From: Cellvibrio mixtus subsp. mixtus J3-8 | GTDB taxonomy: Bacteria > Pseudomonadota > Gammaproteobacteria > Pseudomonadales > Cellvibrionaceae | Assembly: GCF_000766945.1 (NCBI RefSeq) | Contig: NZ_ALBT01000032.1 | Span: forward strand, 248,001-312,000 | Direction: 5' to 3' | Length of the DNA: 64,000 bases | Shown here: in pieces, positions 27,703 to 36,591 of the stretch | How positions within the stretch are numbered: position 1 is the stretch's first letter | Layout of the letters: every line of letters begins with the position of its first letter | Made by a program: the position numbers and the translations under genes | Notes under the pieces: generated by a model | What the model was told of the DNA's origin: nothing | Seen by the model: the letters and a program-made list of their open reading frames with translations, nothing else | Databases searched by the model: none

Positions 27703-27731
27703 TTTTCGCCGCCGTCGGGCAGCGGCGAAAA
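27703..27731 (-). terminator. GC-rich stem-loop after receptor 4
   Basis: A 10-bp stem TTTTCGCCGC...GCGGCGAAAA with a 9-nt loop is followed on the minus strand by a T run. It lies between receptor 4 and the sulfotransferase ribosome site and could terminate or attenuate read-through. Confidence 0.7.
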
Positions 27732-27756
27732 TAATTTTTAATGTGACCTGATTAAA

Positions 27757-27784
27757 ACTATTGAACTAACACTATTGAGCTAAC
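27757..27784. repeat. 14-bp tandem repeat, two copies
   Basis: ACTATTGAACTAAC is followed directly by ACTATTGAGCTAAC (one mismatch). It sits 11 nt from the 21-bp repeat below. Confidence 0.8.
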
Positions 27785-27795
27785 AACGGCCGCTA

Positions 27796-27854
27796 TTAAA
27801 AACGGCCACTACACTATTAAAAACGGCCACTACACTATTAAAAACGGCCACTAA
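27796..27854. repeat. 21-bp tandem repeat that copies the end of the receptor 4 gene
   Basis: Two exact 21-nt units start at 27796 and 27817, and a third partial unit from 27838 is the last codons and stop of receptor 4. Each unit on the minus strand contains the codons for SGRF and a TAA. The array therefore looks like a slippage or duplication of the gene's terminal segment. Confidence 0.85.
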
Positions 27855-30702
27855 AGGTCACACCTATCCAGCGCGGGGTAGCCGGTGTGTAACTGTTCCA
27901 GGTACGAGTGCTTGGCGTGTCGTCATCAAACAGGTTTTTTACCACCAGGTTTACATCGAAGGTTTGCTTGCTGTTGCCCAGGCCAATACCGAAATCCACC
28001 AGCGTACGGCCTTCAATCCAGCCATAGGATGACAGTGAGTTATCCGAGTTGAATTTGCTGTTGTACTGCGCATTCAGACTCGTATGGAACTCTTTCCCGT
28101 CAAACACCGGCAGGCGGTAGTCCACACCCAGGTTGAAACTGACTTTTGATGCGCCGGGCAATGTCTCGCCGCTAACATCCTGATAGGGAGGGGCGCCGGT
28201 ATAGCCATTTTCGGAAGGTTGGGCGGAGTTGGTGAATTCCTCGTAAGTCGAATCCGTGTAGGCGCCTGCGAAACGCAAGGTAGTGTTCGGGATTCCGGAA
28301 TAAATGCTGTCAATCTCCAGCCCGCGCGACCTTACTTTAGGTATGTTGGCGGTTGCGTTGGTGTAGCGATCTGGCGCATTTGGATCAGCCTGGCGAGCAA
28401 GCGTTGTACTGTATTCATCGAAAATGCGACTGGTTTGTTGGTAATCCTTGATGTTCATTTCGAACAACGCAAGGTTAAGAACCAGGGTATTGTTTAGCAG
28501 TAATGATTTCAAACCCAATTCAAGCGCATCGTTTTTCTCCTCCTTCACCAGATTTGAAATTCCGTTGGTCGCTTGCGCAATACCGGCTTTTTCGCCGTGC
28601 TGCCAGGAGAAATAGGTGGTCAGGTTTTCATTGAATTTATAGGTAGGGCTTATCACAAATGCCGGGAGTGTTTTCTCATAGGGTTCAACATCAAACTCGT
28701 TAAACACCACACCGATTTGCGATTGACGCAATGCTTTGGCCGCACCCACTTGTGCTTTTTGGGCAGCGGTCAGGCTGTTGTATGCCGAGCCCGGTGTTGC
28801 ATCAGCGATGGTCGTTCCAAAATATTTGTTGGCCAAAAAGTCGGCGAGTTTTAACTGGGATACCGAATTATCGTTTACCAGTGTTTTGGTGGTGGTTCCA
28901 TCGGGGTTGACGGTGGTGACTACGCGCCCCAGGGTTCCTGCTGCGACGTTGGTCGTTGCATTCAAGGCGGTTGTTGCGTTCACGCTGTGGAAACCACCCA
29001 GGTTCACATCATTGACTGTGGATGGATTCAACTCTGCGCCGAATCCGGAATCGACAATATGTGTTGAAGTGCGGTTGTCACGCTCTTCGCGGGTAAATCG
29101 CAAGCCAGTGGTCAGCACAAACTTATCGGTAAAATTCCAGTTGGCCTGGCCGAATGCGGCAATGCTTTCGTTGTTAATATCCTGATAGCCGGCCGGGCTA
29201 TTCCAGGCCATGTCCAGACCCGACAGCGAGTTGATGAGCAAATAGCGCCCGGCGCCATCTTTATCCAATGTGGTGTACTGGGCATTACTCGCAAACCACG
29301 CACCGGCATCATTGCCCCATATCCGTTGGTACTCGGATTTATTGTTCACGTCCAGGTAATACAAACCCGTTTGATAGTCCACAAAACCGCCTTGCGCGGA
29401 ACTCAAGCGAACTTCCTGGCTGACTTGTTTGTAATCGTTAAAGAAGCCGCCGGAATTGCGCTGGATGTCAAAGGGCGTGCCTTCATCGTTGACCGCGTTG
29501 AAGTGGTAATCCTTGTACGCGGTGATGGAGGTGATGGTGTGGCTATCCAGTTTCCAGTTGAGATCAACAGTGGCTCCGTTGCTGCCGGTGATAAGCGGGC
29601 GCGCACTGTCATTGTTTACTTCATCGGTTGCCAGGTAATAATCCGTGTAGTTATAGGCCGGGCTTTGCGTGAACCAGCGTCTGGTGAGGCGTGTTTTCGC
29701 ATCTTCTGATAATGGATTTATAGACCCGTTTGAGTAGGTTGCGGGTGTGGGCGTGCGAATAGTCCTTCCGTTAGTACGCTCACCAGAGCGTGGTTGAATA
29801 TCCACAGCAAGGCGCGCGCTGAAATCTTCGTTGGGCGTTAACAGAAATTGTACCCGGCCGGAAACGCGCTCCTTGTTGGTGTAGGTTTCGTCAGTGTTGT
29901 AGGCATTTTTGAGATCGCCCTGGCCTTTGGAGACGCTGAGGGAGCCGCGCCATGCCAATAAATTATCAACAACTGCTCCACCGCCGGCGAAGCGGCCTTG
30001 CACGGTATCCCATTCACCGAGTGTTAACGCATAAGAGAAATCGGAATCAAAAGAGGGGCGTTTGGTAGTGACATTGATAGCACCAATACTGCTGTTTTTA
30101 CCCAGCAATGTCCCTTGCGGGCCGCGCGCTACTTCAACAGTTTCTACGTCGGTAAAATCAAAACTGGATGACAATGCGTTATAGGCGTAATTCACACCGT
30201 CCACAATTAACCCTACTGCCGGATCTTGCGCTTCGGTTTGACCTTGTTTGCCAATGCCACGGATTGAAAGGCTGCTGGTGCGTTGATTACCCTGGTTCCA
30301 CGAAATATTCGCGAGGCGTTGCGTCAATGCCGCGATATCAGTCGCGTTTAATCGCTCCAATTCTTTACCTTGCACAACGGATACAGACAAGGGGACATCT
30401 TGCAGTTTTTCAATGCGGTTACGGCTGCGCACAGTAACCACATTCAGCACCATGACTTTTTCGTTTGTGTTGGCTGCCAGGAGCGGTGCCTCGTAGGGTG
30501 CTTCGTATTCAACAGCTGCTAATTGTTCAGTTGAATTTTGTGCACTGCCTTCGTCATCGGTATTTGCTGATTGGGCAACAGCAGCTGATGATATGGCAAC
30601 AGAGGCAATAAAAAGTGCCAAAGGTTTAAACAAAAATGGTTTTTCAGCTGCTGAAAAAAGAACATTTTTCGTTCTTGAAAATTTTGCGACGGGCGAGAAC
30701 AT
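27838..30702 (-). CDS. TonB-dependent outer-membrane receptor (receptor 4)
   Basis: The start is the ATG at 30702 (AGGAG, 7-nt spacer), giving 954 residues. The signal core is LFIASVAISSAAVAQ. An acidic linker (DDEGSAQNSTEQLAAVEYEAPYEAP) leads to LNVVTVRSRNRIEKLQDVPLSVS, then the plug (VDGVNYAYNALSSS, VEVARGPQGTLLGKN) and the barrel ending in SGRF with an aromatic terminus. It is most similar to receptor 2. It heads a same-strand series with the arylsulfotransferase and sulfatase, which suggests an aryl- or sugar-sulfate ligand. That is inference only. A sigma-54 promoter lies 45-60 nt upstream. Confidence 0.93.
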   Translation of the reverse strand: MFSPVAKFSRTKNVLFSAAEKPFLFKPLALFIASVAISSAAVAQSANTDDEGSAQNSTEQLAAVEYEAPYEAPLLAANTNEKVMVLNVVTVRSRNRIEKLQDVPLSVSVVQGKELERLNATDIAALTQRLANISWNQGNQRTSSLSIRGIGKQGQTEAQDPAVGLIVDGVNYAYNALSSSFDFTDVETVEVARGPQGTLLGKNSSIGAINVTTKRPSFDSDFSYALTLGEWDTVQGRFAGGGAVVDNLLAWRGSLSVSKGQGDLKNAYNTDETYTNKERVSGRVQFLLTPNEDFSARLAVDIQPRSGERTNGRTIRTPTPATYSNGSINPLSEDAKTRLTRRWFTQSPAYNYTDYYLATDEVNNDSARPLITGSNGATVDLNWKLDSHTITSITAYKDYHFNAVNDEGTPFDIQRNSGGFFNDYKQVSQEVRLSSAQGGFVDYQTGLYYLDVNNKSEYQRIWGNDAGAWFASNAQYTTLDKDGAGRYLLINSLSGLDMAWNSPAGYQDINNESIAAFGQANWNFTDKFVLTTGLRFTREERDNRTSTHIVDSGFGAELNPSTVNDVNLGGFHSVNATTALNATTNVAAGTLGRVVTTVNPDGTTTKTLVNDNSVSQLKLADFLANKYFGTTIADATPGSAYNSLTAAQKAQVGAAKALRQSQIGVVFNEFDVEPYEKTLPAFVISPTYKFNENLTTYFSWQHGEKAGIAQATNGISNLVKEEKNDALELGLKSLLLNNTLVLNLALFEMNIKDYQQTSRIFDEYSTTLARQADPNAPDRYTNATANIPKVRSRGLEIDSIYSGIPNTTLRFAGAYTDSTYEEFTNSAQPSENGYTGAPPYQDVSGETLPGASKVSFNLGVDYRLPVFDGKEFHTSLNAQYNSKFNSDNSLSSYGWIEGRTLVDFGIGLGNSKQTFDVNLVVKNLFDDDTPSTRTWNSYTPATPRWIGVTFSGRF

Positions 30703-30745
30703 CAAATAACTCCTGATATGTAAATTCATGTGTCAGGAGTGATTG

Positions 30746-30762
30746 GGCAATTAATATGCCAG
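30746..30762 (-). promoter_or_regulatory. Sigma-54 (-24/-12) promoter for receptor 4
   Basis: The minus strand reads CTGGCATATTAATTGCC, with GG-N10-GC spacing; it is nearly identical to the receptor 1 promoter. The leader is about 34 nt. Confidence 0.75.
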
Positions 30763-31122
30763 TGAAATAAAAGCAACAGGAAAGCGTTTTTAATACGGCA
30801 GGTAAAATCTTTAAAAAACAAAAGGTTGCATCAACCTATTTTTTATTTGCCGATATTCAAATGAATTGTTTTGAACAGTTTTTTGCAAAACAAAACATGT
30901 TTAAAAAACAACAATAAAAATAAAAATTCCATGCATATTTTTTTTCAGTGCTGAACGCTGTTGCGTGTAGAGCAGTTGCAAAAAAAAATTGTTTTTAACC
31001 CACCAGATAAAATGTAATTAGTCGATTATTTTTTTTTAATTTTTTCGTTGAGAAAAATAAAAATCTTTAGGAATCAAAAAGATATTTTGCTTCCTGAAGA
31101 TTTTTACACTCCCTTTACAAAT

Positions 31123-31139
31123 ATGGCTCGCTAGTTGCA
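31123..31139 (+). promoter_or_regulatory. Sigma-54 (-24/-12) promoter for the DUF1549/DUF1501 pair
   Basis: ATGGCTCGCTAGTTGCA has GG-N10-GC spacing. The predicted start near 31150 leaves a leader of about 109 nt to the ATG at 31259. Confidence 0.72.
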
Positions 31140-31258
31140 ATTACCTGAGAGAAATTAATTTAGCTGTTGAGAAATCAATGGCGGGTTAGCAGTTTGGTAG
31201 TTAGGTGTTAACCGGTGGTGTTCACCCAGGCAACCATCATTCGTGTAGGAGCGAGTTA

Positions 31259-33649
31259 ATGAACAAGAAGAAATTATACCTGGCGGTTGTGCTGGGTTTA
31301 TCGGCGTCAGTATTTAGCCTTGGACAGGCTTACGCAGCTGATGCGAAGGATGATGCAGCGAAAAAAACTGCTGCGGCCAAGGCGGAAAAAGTAAAACCTA
31401 TTACCAGCACCGCATCCAGGGATTGGGCTTACGAGCCTGTTAAAACCGATGTGGTCGTACCTGATGCAGGCCATAGCAAGTGGGTGCGTTCACCAATTGA
31501 TAATTTTATTCTGGCGCGCCTGAATGAATACAATTTAAAACCTGCTCCTGAAGCGGATCGCGCTACTTATATTCGTCGTGTGACGCTTGACCTGATAGGT
31601 TTATTGCCAACTCCTGCTGAAGTAGAAGCATTTGAAAAAGATAAATCACCTGACGCTTATGAAAAGCTGGTGGATCGTCTGTTGGCATCGCCACACTTTG
31701 GCGAGCGCCAGGCGCGTCGCTGGTTAGACCTGGCGCGCTATGCAGACAGCGCTGGTTTCCAAAATGACCAGACTCGTCCGAACAACTGGCGTTATCGCGA
31801 TTATGTAATCAAAGCGTTTAACGACAACAAACCATTCGATACGTTTATTCGCGAGCAAATTGCGGGTGATGAATTATGGCCAGACAGCCAGGAAGCAAAA
31901 ATCGCAACCGGCTTGTTGGCGGGTTATCCGGATAACTTCAACTCACGTGACCTGGTGCAACGTCACTACCAGATTTCTACCGACATGACTGATCTGGTAG
32001 GCGAAACTTTCCTCGCGTCTACTATTGGCTGTGCAAGATGCCACAACCATAAAATCGACAAAATCAGCCAAAAAGAATATTTCCAATTGCAGGCATTCTT
32101 TGCGAATACCTTCAATAACGAACGTTTTGAATTGGCGAAAGGTACCGAAACCCAGTGGGATATCGATTTCGTAACCGCGCAGGCTACGTATCAGGCGGCA
32201 ATCAAACCGATTACTGACCAGCAAAAAGCGATCCTGGATAAGGTGCGCACTGCCGGTCGCAAATACCATAACGAGCGTTATTTGACTGACAGTCGCGATG
32301 CTATTTTCAAACCGAAAGAGCAATGGAATCCATTGGACAAATGGGTGAATGCACGTTTGAACGCGGTTGCTTCCGAGCGTGATATTGCGGCTTATTTGAA
32401 GGAAACGACTTCAAATAAAGATCACCCGCAATATGTGGCTGCGAATGTGGAATTGTGGAATGAATACGAGCGTTTGACTGAAGAGTTGAAGAAGTTTGAT
32501 CACTTGCGTCCACGCCGCGGTTCAAAAACTTACACCGCATTAACTGAATTGGGTACCGAAGCACCGGAAACCCGTGTGCGCTTTAACGGTATTCATGAGC
32601 GTCCGTTGGAAGCTGTTGAGCCAGGTTTGCCAAAACTCTGGGCAGCAAACTACGACTTGAAGATTACTCCAACAGCAACCTCAACCGGTCGCCGTACTGC
32701 ATTGGCTAACTGGATTGCCAGCGCTGAAAACCCATTGACTTCACGTGTGTATGTGAACCGTGTCTGGGCGCAATTATTCAATAAGGGCATCGCGGGAATT
32801 GTGGAAGATTTCGGTCGCGCGGGTGAAAAACCAACGCATCCTGAATTGCTGGATTACCTCGCAAGCAACTTCACCAAAAATGGCTGGAACGTAAAACAAT
32901 TACAACGTGACATCGTGTTGTCGGCTGTATATCGCCAATCATCTGATGAGCGCGCTGATGCGTTGAAGGTTGATCCAAACAATAAATTGTTAGCGTCATA
33001 CCCACGCAAGCGTTTGGAAGCAGAAGAGCTGCGCGATTCATTGCTCTACGCTTCGGGTGAACTGGATGAAACTATCGGTGGCCCGGCGGTGTTCCCGAAA
33101 GTGCCTTCAAGCCTGGTAGCGGGTAATACCTTGAACAACGGTCAAGGTGGTGCGCTGTGGGAAGAAGCCAAAGATCCTAACGATCACAAGCGTCGCAGTA
33201 TTTATACCTTTGTTCGTCGCAGCTTGCCGTATCCGTTGACTGCATCGTTCGATCCGGCGGACCCATCCAAGCCGCATCACAAGCGCGATGTAACAACTAC
33301 ACCACTGCAAGCATTAACCCTGTTCAACAGTGACGTGGTATTCGGTTGGTCACAAGCATTGGCGGGCCGTGTAATTTCTGAAGCGGGTGCGAACGAAAGT
33401 GCGCAGATCGATAAGCTTTACGAAATTCTGTTCTCACGCAAACCAACCAGCAAAGAAAAATCAGCGCTGAAAGGTTTCCTGAAGGAACAACAGAAATTAG
33501 TGGAATCAAAAACCTGGACTGACAAATTTGAAGTTGCTGTACCAACCGGTTTGAAAGACACCAAAAACCTGGACCCATTCAAAGCCGCTGCTTTTGTGGA
33601 CCTGGTACACGCAGTAGCTAACTCCAATGACTTTGCGTATCGCTTCTGA
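31259..33649 (+). CDS. DUF1549/DUF1553 (PSCyt2/PSD1) exported c-type cytochrome-like protein
   Basis: The ATG at 31259 follows AGGAG (8-nt spacer); 796 residues. A signal peptide (LYLAVVLGLSASVFSLGQAYA) precedes an Ala/Lys-rich linker. The N-terminal DUF1549 domain contains TLDLIGLLPTPAEVEAF, HFGERQARRWLDLARYADS, and the haem-c site GCARCHNHKIDKISQKEYFQLQAFFANT. The C-terminal DUF1553 domain contains ENPLTSRVYVNRVWAQLF, GIVEDFGRAGEKPTHPELLDYLA and RDVTTTPLQALTLFNSD. These proteins are best known from Planctomycetes and almost always pair with DUF1501, as here (next gene). The biochemical role is unknown. Dense use of preferred codons suggests high expression. Confidence 0.92.
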   Translation: MNKKKLYLAVVLGLSASVFSLGQAYAADAKDDAAKKTAAAKAEKVKPITSTASRDWAYEPVKTDVVVPDAGHSKWVRSPIDNFILARLNEYNLKPAPEADRATYIRRVTLDLIGLLPTPAEVEAFEKDKSPDAYEKLVDRLLASPHFGERQARRWLDLARYADSAGFQNDQTRPNNWRYRDYVIKAFNDNKPFDTFIREQIAGDELWPDSQEAKIATGLLAGYPDNFNSRDLVQRHYQISTDMTDLVGETFLASTIGCARCHNHKIDKISQKEYFQLQAFFANTFNNERFELAKGTETQWDIDFVTAQATYQAAIKPITDQQKAILDKVRTAGRKYHNERYLTDSRDAIFKPKEQWNPLDKWVNARLNAVASERDIAAYLKETTSNKDHPQYVAANVELWNEYERLTEELKKFDHLRPRRGSKTYTALTELGTEAPETRVRFNGIHERPLEAVEPGLPKLWAANYDLKITPTATSTGRRTALANWIASAENPLTSRVYVNRVWAQLFNKGIAGIVEDFGRAGEKPTHPELLDYLASNFTKNGWNVKQLQRDIVLSAVYRQSSDERADALKVDPNNKLLASYPRKRLEAEELRDSLLYASGELDETIGGPAVFPKVPSSLVAGNTLNNGQGGALWEEAKDPNDHKRRSIYTFVRRSLPYPLTASFDPADPSKPHHKRDVTTTPLQALTLFNSDVVFGWSQALAGRVISEAGANESAQIDKLYEILFSRKPTSKEKSALKGFLKEQQKLVESKTWTDKFEVAVPTGLKDTKNLDPFKAAAFVDLVHAVANSNDFAYRF

Positions 33650-33733
33650 TACGCAGGGTTGCAGGAAGTTACTGTTAAAAAATTACGGTTATTTAAAAAT
33701 TATCTTTACTAATTAAACAATGAGATTACTGCA

Positions 33734-35188
33734 ATGGATAATAAATCACGTCGCGACTTTTTAAAGAACACCGGCCTGGGAGTGGGTGGTGCGGCTCTGG
33801 CAGGTGCTATTCCAGGTTTGAGTGTGAATGCTGCTGTGGCTGCTGATCTGGTAGATCCTGCTGATCCGTTAGCACCGAAAGAGCCGCATTTTCCGGCAAA
33901 AATCAAATCGGTAATCTGGCTGCATCAAAACGGCGCTCCAAGTACATTGGACCTGTACGATTACAAACCAGAGCTGGTAAAAAATGCTGGCAAACCAGTA
34001 CCGGAATCGTTCCTCAAAGGAATTAAAACCAGTACGCAAGGTGGTGTGAATGGTTTGTTTGTTTCCAAGGAAAGAACTTGGAAACAATACGGCGAGAGTG
34101 GTGCATGGTTCTCTAACCTGTTGCCAAATCTTGCTAACCACGCCGATAAACTGACCTTTATCAAATCAAGCGTCACCATCGGTGCAACCCACGATATTTC
34201 TATTTTGAAATTGAACACCGGTGATTTGAACCCGGGCCGCCCGTCATTGGGTGCATGGGTTTCCTACGCACTGGGTACCGCTAACCCGGATTTGCCACCT
34301 TATGTAGTGCTGTACAACGGTGCCTCTGAGCCGCGTGCAGGTTCAGTGAACTGGCATTCAGGTTTCTTGCCGGCCGTTTACCAAGGTACTGCATTCCGTC
34401 CGGGTGCATCACCAATCTATTATCTGGATCGTCCTGAATTGCGCTCTGCACTGCAACAACGCAACTCCCTGGATCTGTTGAACAAGCTCAACCAAATCGG
34501 AGCCAGTGACCGTCCATTGGATACCGAATTGAAAGCGCGTTTGCGTTCTTATGAGTTGGCAGATCGTATGCAAGTTGCTGCACCGGAAGCAGTGGATCTC
34601 ACTAAAGAAAGTGATGCAACCAAAAAACTGTACGGTATTGATGATCCGGTGAGCAGCAGCTACGGCACAACCTTATTGCGTGCGCGTCGTCTGGTAGAAC
34701 GCGGTGTGCGTTTTATCCAGGTAGTGAGTGGTGCTCCGGATGGCGAAACTGAAATCACCAGTTGGGATGCGCACGATGACCTGGATAAAAACCATGGTTT
34801 GATGGCGAAAATGGTTGATAAACCCATCGCTGGTTTGCTGGAAGATTTGAAAACCCTCGGCCTGCTTGAAACTACGCTCGTCGTATGGACTTCAGAATTC
34901 TCGCGCACCCCATGGGGTGAGAGCGGTACTGGCCGTGACCATAACCCATGGGGTTACACCCAATGGATGGCCGGTGGCGGTTTGAAAGCCGGTTTCACTT
35001 ACGGTGCAACTGACGAACTCGGTGTGCAAGTTGCCGATAAGGATACCGCTGTAGATACCTACGATTTGCATGCAACCGTATTGCAATTGCTTGGCTTGAA
35101 CCACTTGAAAACCACCTTCATTAACAATGGCCGCTCAGAGCGTCCAACAGTTGTGTTCGGTAAAGTGATTAAAGATATTTTGGCTTAA
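33734..35188 (+). CDS. DUF1501 Tat-exported protein
   Basis: The 484-residue protein begins with a textbook twin-arginine signal (SRRDFLKNTG, residues 5-14; cleavage near NAAVAA). The DUF1501 domain is related in fold to alkaline phosphatase/sulfatase enzymes. Visible motifs are IKSVIWLHQNGAPSTLDLYDYKP near 57-79, RPSLGAWVSYALG near 160, RLVERGVRFIQVVSG near 310, TSWDAHDDL near 325, and LVVWTSEFSRTPWGESGTGRDHNPWGYTQWMAGGG near 370-405. The Asp/His set typical of the fold is present. It lies 84 nt after the DUF1549 partner and ends the operon with a terminator. Tat export suggests that it folds around a metal cofactor. Confidence 0.92.
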   Translation: MDNKSRRDFLKNTGLGVGGAALAGAIPGLSVNAAVAADLVDPADPLAPKEPHFPAKIKSVIWLHQNGAPSTLDLYDYKPELVKNAGKPVPESFLKGIKTSTQGGVNGLFVSKERTWKQYGESGAWFSNLLPNLANHADKLTFIKSSVTIGATHDISILKLNTGDLNPGRPSLGAWVSYALGTANPDLPPYVVLYNGASEPRAGSVNWHSGFLPAVYQGTAFRPGASPIYYLDRPELRSALQQRNSLDLLNKLNQIGASDRPLDTELKARLRSYELADRMQVAAPEAVDLTKESDATKKLYGIDDPVSSSYGTTLLRARRLVERGVRFIQVVSGAPDGETEITSWDAHDDLDKNHGLMAKMVDKPIAGLLEDLKTLGLLETTLVVWTSEFSRTPWGESGTGRDHNPWGYTQWMAGGGLKAGFTYGATDELGVQVADKDTAVDTYDLHATVLQLLGLNHLKTTFINNGRSERPTVVFGKVIKDILA

Positions 35189-35231
35189 TGCCTGGCTGGA
35201 TTTACTAGATAGTTTTTTTAGGGTGATTTGC

Positions 35232-35257
35232 GAGGCAGCATTGCTGCCTCATTTTTT
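35232..35257 (+). terminator. Intrinsic terminator of the DUF1549/DUF1501 operon
   Basis: An 8-bp stem GAGGCAGC...GCTGCCTC with a 3-nt loop is followed by ATTTTTT. Confidence 0.9.
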
Positions 35258-35400
35258 ATCTGTAGTTTTATATTTCGAACTGTGTTGTTTTTATTTTTCT
35301 TATTACTGTTTTTTATTTTTGCAATTAATTTGATATTTCCATATTGCAAATGTACTTGATATTTTTATTACCTCTTTGTTGAAATTATTACCGGGAAATT

Positions 35401-35814
35401 ATGCGTAATTTTGTTGTCGCTCTACGTTTTTTCGTGCTGTTGTTCGGTCTTAATCTGTTGGCTATTTCAGCTCCTTTTGCTGAGGAATCTGAGATGGATA
35501 TGGATTTGATGCAAACGATTGAAGATACAAATGATAGTTTAACTTCCAATGTTTCTTTAGAGGATGCAGATGCTGCAACAGCAGATGCCCAAACATTGAA
35601 TGAACTTTTTGCCGTGGTAGTTGAACACTATCAAAAAGAGTTGGCTGCTGGTAATGATGTTGCTGAAGCAGTGAAATTATCAGAGAAAAGTAAAAAGATA
35701 TCTGGTGATATTATTAGCCAGGTAAAAGCGGGTGACTTTGAAAGCGCCGCGCACTCGGCAACAGAGCTTTCGCGTACCTGCAAAACCTGCCATAACTTTT
35801 ATAAAGAAGATTAA
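35401..35814 (+). CDS. Small cytochrome c'-like protein
   Basis: This is a 137-residue protein with a signal peptide (cleavage near APFAEE). The mature part is mostly helical and acidic, with a haem-c site CKTCH at residues 127-131, six residues from the C-terminus. C-terminal haem attachment in a helical protein is the cytochrome c' layout. It is the first gene of a three-gene operon, and the next gene starts 3 nt later. AT-rich upstream DNA has no sigma-54 match. Confidence 0.82.
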   Translation: MRNFVVALRFFVLLFGLNLLAISAPFAEESEMDMDLMQTIEDTNDSLTSNVSLEDADAATADAQTLNELFAVVVEHYQKELAAGNDVAEAVKLSEKSKKISGDIISQVKAGDFESAAHSATELSRTCKTCHNFYKED

Positions 35815-35817
35815 GGC

Positions 35818-36537
35818 ATGGCGATATTAAAATCCCAGGCCTTACTCCGGGGTAACCCGGGGGGCTCGTTGTGTGGTGCGCGTTTTTGTATTCGAATTGT
35901 GTTGTTGTGTTGTTCGCTGCTGTTGTCCCAGGCGATCCTCGCGGGGGAATTTAGTGGTAATGCTGCTGAAGGAAAAGCAAAAGCAACCGATGAGCGTTGT
36001 GCTGAATGCCATGGGCTTGACGGTAACATCCACGCGTTTAATGAATCAGCAAAGATTCCTAAACTGGCAGGGCAAAGTCCGGATTATTTGTTGAAGCAAT
36101 TCCAGGATTTTCGCAGCGGTGAGCGCAAGAACGATTTTATGGCGATTATGGCGCGGAACCTGGATGATGCCGATGTGGTCGATATTCTGGCCTGGTACGC
36201 CAGCCAACCGGTGATGACCGGTAACCATGAAGCCAGCGCACAAGGCGAGAAGTTATTCCTGGAGGGTGATGCGAAACGCGGTATAGTCGCCTGCGCTAGT
36301 TGCCATGGACGCGATGGCAAGGGAACTCGCGAGCCGGTAAAAGGATATCCCGATTTACCTCCCGAGCTGATTCCGGTTGTCGGTGGACAGGATTGGCATT
36401 ATCTGGACCAGCAATTACGCGATTGGCGGGCAGGGGAGCGAACCAACAGCCAGGATGGTGTAATGAATAAAGTAACCAGAAATTTAACCGATGCAGAAAT
36501 CAATGCGTTAAATGATTTTATCTCTGCATTAAAATAA
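35818..36537 (+). CDS. Dihaem cytochrome c (cytochrome c4-like)
   Basis: This is a 239-residue protein with two cytochrome c domains, haem sites CAECH (61-65) and CASCH (159-163), each followed by a methionine-bearing region (MAIMARNLDD, MNKVTRNLTD) suited to Met ligation. This is the cytochrome c4 arrangement, used to pass electrons to terminal oxidases or peroxidases. The annotated N-terminus is odd: 20 polar residues precede the hydrophobic signal (IRIVLLCCSLLLSQAILAG), and the SD of the ATG is too close. A TTG near 35869, behind a G-rich stretch, would give a normal signal peptide. It is operonic with the peroxiredoxin downstream. Confidence 0.88.
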   Translation: MAILKSQALLRGNPGGSLCGARFCIRIVLLCCSLLLSQAILAGEFSGNAAEGKAKATDERCAECHGLDGNIHAFNESAKIPKLAGQSPDYLLKQFQDFRSGERKNDFMAIMARNLDDADVVDILAWYASQPVMTGNHEASAQGEKLFLEGDAKRGIVACASCHGRDGKGTREPVKGYPDLPPELIPVVGGQDWHYLDQQLRDWRAGERTNSQDGVMNKVTRNLTDAEINALNDFISALK

Positions 36538-36591
36538 GCGGAAAATTTCCACCAGGCCTTTTTAAGGCAAATCTTTTTGAAGGAAAAAGTT

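Larger units (their letters stand above)
30703..31258. other. Divergent promoter region, receptor 4 / DUF1549 gene
   Basis: This very AT-rich 556-bp gap has two outward-facing sigma-54 promoters (30746-30762 minus, 31123-31139 plus). A short dyad AGGTTGCATCAACCT near 30825 lies between them and is a candidate activator site. No gene is evident. Confidence 0.6.
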
